Of a stretch of 10,713 bases of DNA, positions 7,016-10,713 are shown one piece after another (position 1 is the stretch's first letter; the number at the start of each line of letters is the position of its first letter). This DNA comes from CAWACC01 sp964390695 (GTDB taxonomy: Bacteria > Chlamydiota > Chlamydiia > Chlamydiales > Parachlamydiaceae), in NCBI GenBank assembly GCA_964390695.1, contig CAYMKI010000122.1, forward strand, positions 1-10,713. The letters run 5' to 3'. A program made the position numbers and the translations under genes. The notes beneath the pieces were generated by a model. The model did not search any database. It had not been told where the DNA came from and saw only the letters and a program-made list of their open reading frames with translations.

Positions 7016-8932
7016 ATGCGTTATGATCTGAATAAATATCTCTTTGTCGGTTTTGAGGGGGAACGCGAGGAATTTTTTCGCAAGGCCCAAGAGCTCGGCA
7101 TCATACACTTTATCAAAAAAAGCACGACCAAGAGCGCTCGCATACCTGAAGACATCCACGACGTCTTGAGGGCAATCAAAGTCTTGAAAGGACTTCCACC
7201 TGTGGACCAAGAAGACGTGGAAGAAGTCACCTTGCTGGATGGGATTGTTTCTAAGATTTTACAATTGAAAAAGCAGCAAGACGATTTATTTGAAGAAGAA
7301 CGGACCGTCCGCCTTGATGTAAACCGCATTCAGGGATTTGGGAATTTTTCTCAAGAAGATATTTTGCAATTGCAGAATGAGACGGGAAGAATAGTTCAAT
7401 TCTACTGCTCAAAAGTAGGGGCTTTGAATTTAGCTGAATTGCCCGACGAGCTGATCTTTGTTGGGTCAGATTCAGCTTTGGAATATTTTATGGGGTTGAA
7501 TATAGAACCCAAGCAGTATCCCAAGATGCTGGAGATCGTCATAGAGAAGCCTTTGGCTCAGCTTAAAAAACGCCTCAGAGATATCAAGCAAGAACATCAT
7601 ACCGTAGACGAACGCTTAAAGAGCTATGCAAAGTATAACGATTTTCTACATCACGGTTTGATACACAAGCTCAACGCCTATCATTTGAACGATGCCAAAG
7701 CTCAAGTCGAGCTGCCTTTAGAAGGGCAGTTGTTTGCGATTGAGGGTTGGGTGCCTGTCACCAAAGAAGCTTTGTTAAAGGACCTGATAAAACATTCTAA
7801 TGTTCATGTCGAGCAGGTTGCTATACTTCCCGACGAGACCATACCCACCTATTTAGAAAATGAGGGTGCATCTAGACTAGGTGAAGATCTGGTCAATATT
7901 TACGATACCCCTTCAGCTTCGGATAAAGATCCATCTTTGTGGGTACTCGCGTTTTTTTCCTTTTTTTTCGCCTTTATTGTGGGTGATGCCGGCTATGGAT
8001 TAGTGTTCTTATGTGCAGCCCTGTATGCCCGATACAAATTTTCACTCAAAGAAACAGGAACGCGTGTTTTAAATTTGTTGACGGTATTATCTGCCTCGGT
8101 TTTTATTTGGGGGATATTGACCACCTCCTTTTTTGGGATACAGATAGCTCAAGATAATCCCATGAGGAAATTATCTTTGATGCAATGGATGGTGGAAAAA
8201 AAGGTAGACTACATTATTCGCCATCATGATGCGGATTGGAAGGAGTGGGTTCAGAAATTTCCGCAGCTAACCAAAGAAAGTGACCCTAAAGTGTTTTTGA
8301 AAGAGACCATTGAAAAAGTGCATGGCAAGTCCGAAAATGTACTGTACAATAGGTTTGCGGACAATATTTTATTGGAAATGGCCTTGTTCATAGGAGTAGT
8401 GCATCTCATCCTCTCCATGCTGCGCTATATCAACCGCAACAGAAGTTCTATCGGTTGGATAATTTTCATCATCGGATGTTACCTTTATATCCCCTATTAC
8501 CTGCAGGCAACATCCATCATCCACTTCATTTTCGGTGTGAATAGCGAAACGGCCCCGCAAACGGGGTTGTATATGATTTATTTCGGCGCCGGTCTCGCTA
8601 CACTCATCGCTGTCATCACGCATAAAATTTCAGGGCTTCTTGAACCTATGCATATCGGTCAGCTGTTTGCCGATGTCATGTCCTATTTGCGATTATATGC
8701 CCTGGGTTTGTCTGGCGCCATGCTGGCGGCTGTGACCAATGATATGGCTGCAGGATTAAATATTGCCTTGGCTTTACCCATACTGATTGTAGGGCACGGA
8801 GTGAATATGCTGCTGTCTATTATGGGTGGAACCATACACGGTTTGCGTCTTAATTTCTTAGAGTGGTATCACTATAGCTTTGAGGGAGGCGGCAAACCTT
8901 TTGATCCCTTACGAAAATTAAAAGTTGAATAG
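7016..8932 (+). CDS. atpI: V-type ATP synthase/ATPase membrane subunit I (a-type stator)
   Basis: This membrane stator subunit supplies the ion half-channels and faces the K ring. The 638 residues are close to chlamydial AtpI (about 649). Residues 1-300 form the cytoplasmic arm with long helices (for example 70-95 and 185-210) that binds the peripheral stalks. The membrane part begins near L308. GDAGYG at 323-328 is a family signature, and further helices lie near 329-340, 350-375, 451-475 and 480-500, with more to the C-terminus. The essential channel arginine is R559 in SYLRLYALGLSG, and the protein ends with the usual FEGGGKPFDP motif. Between about 378 and 450 is a charged loop of roughly 70 residues that is longer than in canonical I subunits. 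The ATG follows the atpD stop by one base with no clear ribosome site, which points to coupled translation. Confidence 0.95.
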   Translation: MRYDLNKYLFVGFEGEREEFFRKAQELGIIHFIKKSTTKSARIPEDIHDVLRAIKVLKGLPPVDQEDVEEVTLLDGIVSKILQLKKQQDDLFEEERTVRLDVNRIQGFGNFSQEDILQLQNETGRIVQFYCSKVGALNLAELPDELIFVGSDSALEYFMGLNIEPKQYPKMLEIVIEKPLAQLKKRLRDIKQEHHTVDERLKSYAKYNDFLHHGLIHKLNAYHLNDAKAQVELPLEGQLFAIEGWVPVTKEALLKDLIKHSNVHVEQVAILPDETIPTYLENEGASRLGEDLVNIYDTPSASDKDPSLWVLAFFSFFFAFIVGDAGYGLVFLCAALYARYKFSLKETGTRVLNLLTVLSASVFIWGILTTSFFGIQIAQDNPMRKLSLMQWMVEKKVDYIIRHHDADWKEWVQKFPQLTKESDPKVFLKETIEKVHGKSENVLYNRFADNILLEMALFIGVVHLILSMLRYINRNRSSIGWIIFIIGCYLYIPYYLQATSIIHFIFGVNSETAPQTGLYMIYFGAGLATLIAVITHKISGLLEPMHIGQLFADVMSYLRLYALGLSGAMLAAVTNDMAAGLNIALALPILIVGHGVNMLLSIMGGTIHGLRLNFLEWYHYSFEGGGKPFDPLRKLKVE

Positions 8933-8956
8933 AGGCCTTGGCCTTGTAAAAATAAC

Positions 8957-8961
8957 AGGAG
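8957..8961 (+). promoter_or_regulatory. Shine-Dalgarno AGGAG that fixes the atpK start
   Basis: AGGAG lies 8 bases before the ATG at 8970 and decides between that start and an upstream in-frame ATG at 8925. The latter would add 15 non-hydrophobic residues, overlap atpI and has no ribosome site. Confidence 0.8.
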
Positions 8962-8969
8962 TTAAGTCT

Positions 8970-9392
8970 ATGAATTACGATATGGCAGGACCTGCTTTAG
9001 TCCTAGCAATCAGCGCTATAGGAAGCAGTATTGGCTGCTTCATAGCCGGTGCCGCTTCGCATGCGGTGATGAGCCGAGTTGAAGAAGGGCACGCGAAGTT
9101 TATTTTATTTTCTGCAGCCCCTTCCTCTCAGTCCATTTATGGTTTGTTGTTGACGATTTTGTTGAAGAACGCCATCAAGGCCGGTTCTGTATCTCCCTTG
9201 GCTGGGCTCATCATCGGTTTTTGTGCCGGAATGGGTTTGTTGTTTTCCTCTGTATATCAAGGCAAAGTGTGTGCTACAGGTATTCAGGCGACCGCGAAGC
9301 AGCCCTCGCTGTTCGGTAAATGCTTTGCTGCGGTGGGGATTATAGAATCTTTCTCCCTGTTCGTCTTTGTGTTTACGTTGTTGATACTCTAG
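8970..9392 (+). CDS. atpK: V-type ATP synthase/ATPase subunit K (membrane rotor proteolipid)
   Basis: Subunit K forms the ion-translocating rotor ring. From the ATG at 8970 the protein has 140 residues, matching chlamydial AtpK (about 141). Four membrane helices are seen, roughly at 7-30, 44-65, 73-96 and 118-140, arranged as two duplicated hairpins. The ion-binding carboxylate is E126 in GIIESFSLF of helix 4; the matching position of helix 2 carries no acid, so there is one site per four-helix unit. PSSQSIYG (51-58) and YQGKVCATGIQ (96-106) place S53, Q54 and Q97 where Enterococcus hirae NtpK has Thr64, Gln65 and Gln110 in its Na+ site. I infer Na+ coupling, though protons are not excluded. 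This is the last gene of the cluster, 37 bases after atpI, and is followed by a hairpin array. Confidence 0.94.
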   Translation: MNYDMAGPALVLAISAIGSSIGCFIAGAASHAVMSRVEEGHAKFILFSAAPSSQSIYGLLLTILLKNAIKAGSVSPLAGLIIGFCAGMGLLFSSVYQGKVCATGIQATAKQPSLFGKCFAAVGIIESFSLFVFVFTLLIL

Positions 9393-9416
9393 GAAATGTC
9401 TACAAGGTAATCTGTC

Positions 9417-9499
9417 GCCGTGTTCACGGCTCCAATTCTTGAATTATGCCCACCCCAGGCTTACGCCTGGGGCTATATGCTTTAGCCGCTATCGCGGCT
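9417..9499. repeat. Array of three tetraloop hairpins (REP-like element or terminator)
   Basis: Three perfect inverted repeats follow one another. The first is GCCGT/ACGGC with loop GTTC (9417-9421 with 9426-9430; the outer context extends no further). The second is CCCCAGGC/GCCTGGGG with loop TTAC (9453-9460 with 9465-9472). The third is AGCCGC/GCGGCT with loop TATC (9484-9489 with 9494-9499). All have four-base loops, and the stems are GC-rich in otherwise AT-rich surroundings. The layout resembles intergenic repeat families of the REP type mobilised by RAYT transposases, but only one copy is visible here. Between convergent genes it may also stop or stabilise transcripts in both directions, although no T-run follows. 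Confidence 0.6.
9453..9472. terminator. Eight-base-pair GC-rich hairpin, possible end of the V-ATPase transcript
   Basis: This is the strongest stem of the array: eight perfect pairs, seven of them G-C, around the loop TTAC. It lies 60 bases after the atpK stop. There is no T-tract after it on either strand, so an intrinsic terminator is not proven; protection of mRNA 3' ends is an equal possibility. Confidence 0.35.
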
Positions 9500-9593
9500 C
9501 AGAAAGGACTAGTCAGACGATATTCACTATTTTGACAAGAGAAGAGAGTTTTTAAAATTTACGCATTCAAAACACTGAGTTGAGCTGCGAGGT

Positions 9594-10713
9594 TTATGTG
9601 TTTTTTATAAGCAAGGCATCTTTTATTGTGTAGGGGCCCCTTTGTAGGCCTCCGAGTGCATCTACATACTCATAGGGAACCGGCTTGTCTTTCGCTTCAA
9701 TAGACAAGGGGTATTTTTCTGTCTTTTCCTTTTCAAAATCTGAAGAGCTGACTACCAAAGGAATTCCTAAAGATGCCGCCTTTTTAAGAGCCAGTTTCCT
9801 CAAAAGATCTGCATAGCCCGGATTGGTATCGGCGACATACATTCTTTCTTGGAAAAGCACCGGCTTGCCCTGCGCATCTACTAATAGTCTCAAAACCGTT
9901 CTTGCCAAAATTTTACCTGAGGCATCGCAGACCAACGCCAGACGATGCTTACCATCTAATGCATACCCTAGTAATCCCACATTCAGGCTGACGCTGCCGT
10001 TGACATTTTGACAGCTGTTCAACACCTCTGTGCCCATGAGAAGAAAGTGATTTGGATCATCCGTATCGACCACCTGATACGCTTGCTCTTTAGGTTGACC
10101 GGCTGAACGAAGGAAGCTCTCCGCATCCTTCAAATCACTATAAAACGGACTCAAGAGCTCATCTAATCCTTTGATCCTCAAACTTTTGAGGGTGTTTAAT
10201 TTTTTTTCTAATTCTTCGGTTGATTGGATTATTTCTAATAAAGACCTTTGCAGCATCAGCCTTTGCCTTTCCTCGAGCTGTTCAGAACCAAGGCGGGTAT
10301 TCGACAGGGGCTTCAGCGCCTCGGCAATGGATGCCAGGGCCTTATCTGCCAGCTCCCAATTTCCCTGGCAGCTGCTGAGATAAGGGAAAAGGGATGTCTG
10401 TTGTTCGCCGCCGAGATGTTTGTTTTCAACCGCATGCTTCAACACCTCTACTACGGTTTGTTCAGGGGTTTTGATGTTTTTTACGGAGTCCACCCTAAGT
10501 TCTTCTTCAGTCAATTCAATGGACAACTTCCACTTTTCCAACATTTGAGGATACTTTTCGTGTATGGCTTTGAGGTGGGGATTTTTGTCGAGAGCATAGC
10601 GCGTAGCTATAAACAGCTCTTGCAACACGGAAGTTAAAAAGGTTTGAAAGTAAGGAATAGCCTGACGGTTAGTAGCCACCTTCGCTGCATAAGTAGTTAC
10701 AGCCCCTTTACTC
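9594..10713 (-). CDS. Protein of unknown function, C-terminal part; 5' end beyond right edge (partial)
   Basis: The minus-strand frame is open from the right edge to a TAA at 9596-9594, giving 373 visible codons. A GTG at 10679-10677 could be read as a start, but it has no ribosome site. The 11 in-frame codons upstream, up to the edge, contain no stop and read like coding sequence, so the real start probably lies outside. The first 170 or so visible residues are helical, with a charged coiled-coil-like stretch around EQLEERQRLMLQRS and STEELEKKLNTLKSL. From about base 10055 to the end there is a mixed alpha/beta region: LLMGTEVLNSCQ, then LLGYALDGKHRLALV, then ARTVLRLLVD, then VLFQERMY, ending with EYVDALGGLQRGPYTI. 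This looks like a defined domain, perhaps ligand-binding or enzymatic, but I cannot name its family. There are no membrane segments. It is convergent with the ATPase operon and probably unrelated to it. Confidence 0.8.
   Translation of the reverse strand, partial: SKGAVTTYAAKVATNRQAIPYFQTFLTSVLQELFIATRYALDKNPHLKAIHEKYPQMLEKWKLSIELTEEELRVDSVKNIKTPEQTVVEVLKHAVENKHLGGEQQTSLFPYLSSCQGNWELADKALASIAEALKPLSNTRLGSEQLEERQRLMLQRSLLEIIQSTEELEKKLNTLKSLRIKGLDELLSPFYSDLKDAESFLRSAGQPKEQAYQVVDTDDPNHFLLMGTEVLNSCQNVNGSVSLNVGLLGYALDGKHRLALVCDASGKILARTVLRLLVDAQGKPVLFQERMYVADTNPGYADLLRKLALKKAASLGIPLVVSSSDFEKEKTEKYPLSIEAKDKPVPYEYVDALGGLQRGPYTIKDALLIKNT

Larger units (their letters stand above)
9393..9593. other. 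Convergent intergenic region after atpK
   Basis: This gap of 201 bases lies between the atpK stop and the stop of the leftward right-edge gene. Its first half (9417-9499) contains three perfect inverted repeats. The second half is plain AT-rich DNA with runs such as GTTTTTAAAATTT near 9549-9561. I see no gene, tRNA or classical terminator with a T-run directly after a stem. Confidence 0.55.

Noticed and set aside
8925..8969. Longer atpK with an upstream ATG at 8925
   Set aside because: It lacks a ribosome site and overlaps atpI. The ATG at 8970 has AGGAG at ideal distance and gives the usual family length.
9417..9499. CRISPR-like array
   Set aside because: The three palindromes differ in sequence and length and are not repeats of one unit with spacers.
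10248..10637. Plus-strand 129-residue frame
   Set aside because: It lies opposite the minus-strand right-edge gene, whose protein reads naturally; this one shows no recognisable features.
10677..10679. GTG as the real start of the right-edge gene
   Set aside because: There is no ribosome site, and the frame continues open with plausible coding content to the window edge.

Overview
The window looks like a piece of chromosome from an environmental chlamydia, that is, an amoeba symbiont of the Parachlamydia/Protochlamydia/Neochlamydia type. Its core is a seven-gene V-type (archaeal/vacuolar-type) ATPase cluster in the order E - DUF2764 - A - B - D - I - K. This layout is known from Chlamydiae and spirochaetes, and the proteins have the lengths and motifs of the chlamydial versions. 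A left-edge gene with an F-box-like N-terminus fits the ubiquitin-related effector repertoire of amoeba-associated chlamydiae. The assignment rests on recognising families from the sequence; no search was run.

Layout. (1) 1-990, minus strand: 5' part of a gene that runs off the left edge, with an F-box-like N-terminus and an unrecognised remainder. (2) 991-1291: AT-rich divergent intergenic region. (3) 1292-1738, plus: four-helix membrane protein of the PsiE (phosphate-starvation-inducible E) type. (4) 1739-1864: likely promoter region of the ATPase operon. (5) 1865-9392, plus: V-ATPase genes, tightly packed, with spacings of 26, -4, 15, 10, 1 and 37 bases, so almost certainly one transcript. 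(6) 9393-9593: convergent intergenic region holding three perfect tetraloop hairpins in a row. (7) 9594-10713, minus: C-terminal part of a larger protein of unknown function that enters from the right edge.

How the genes work together. A and B form the nucleotide-binding hexamer, D the central shaft, E the peripheral stalk, I the membrane stator with the essential arginine, and K the rotor ring. The gene between E and A (DUF2764) sits where other bacteria and archaea encode subunit C, and in some gene orders C together with F or G. No C, F or G gene is visible. The K protein keeps the polar residues that coordinate Na+ in the Enterococcus hirae ring, suggesting a sodium-coupled machine.

Points worth most attention: the edge-truncated F-box-like gene, the possibility that DUF2764 is a divergent central-stalk adaptor, the Na+-site signature in K, the roughly 70-residue extra loop in I, and the triple-hairpin array after atpK.
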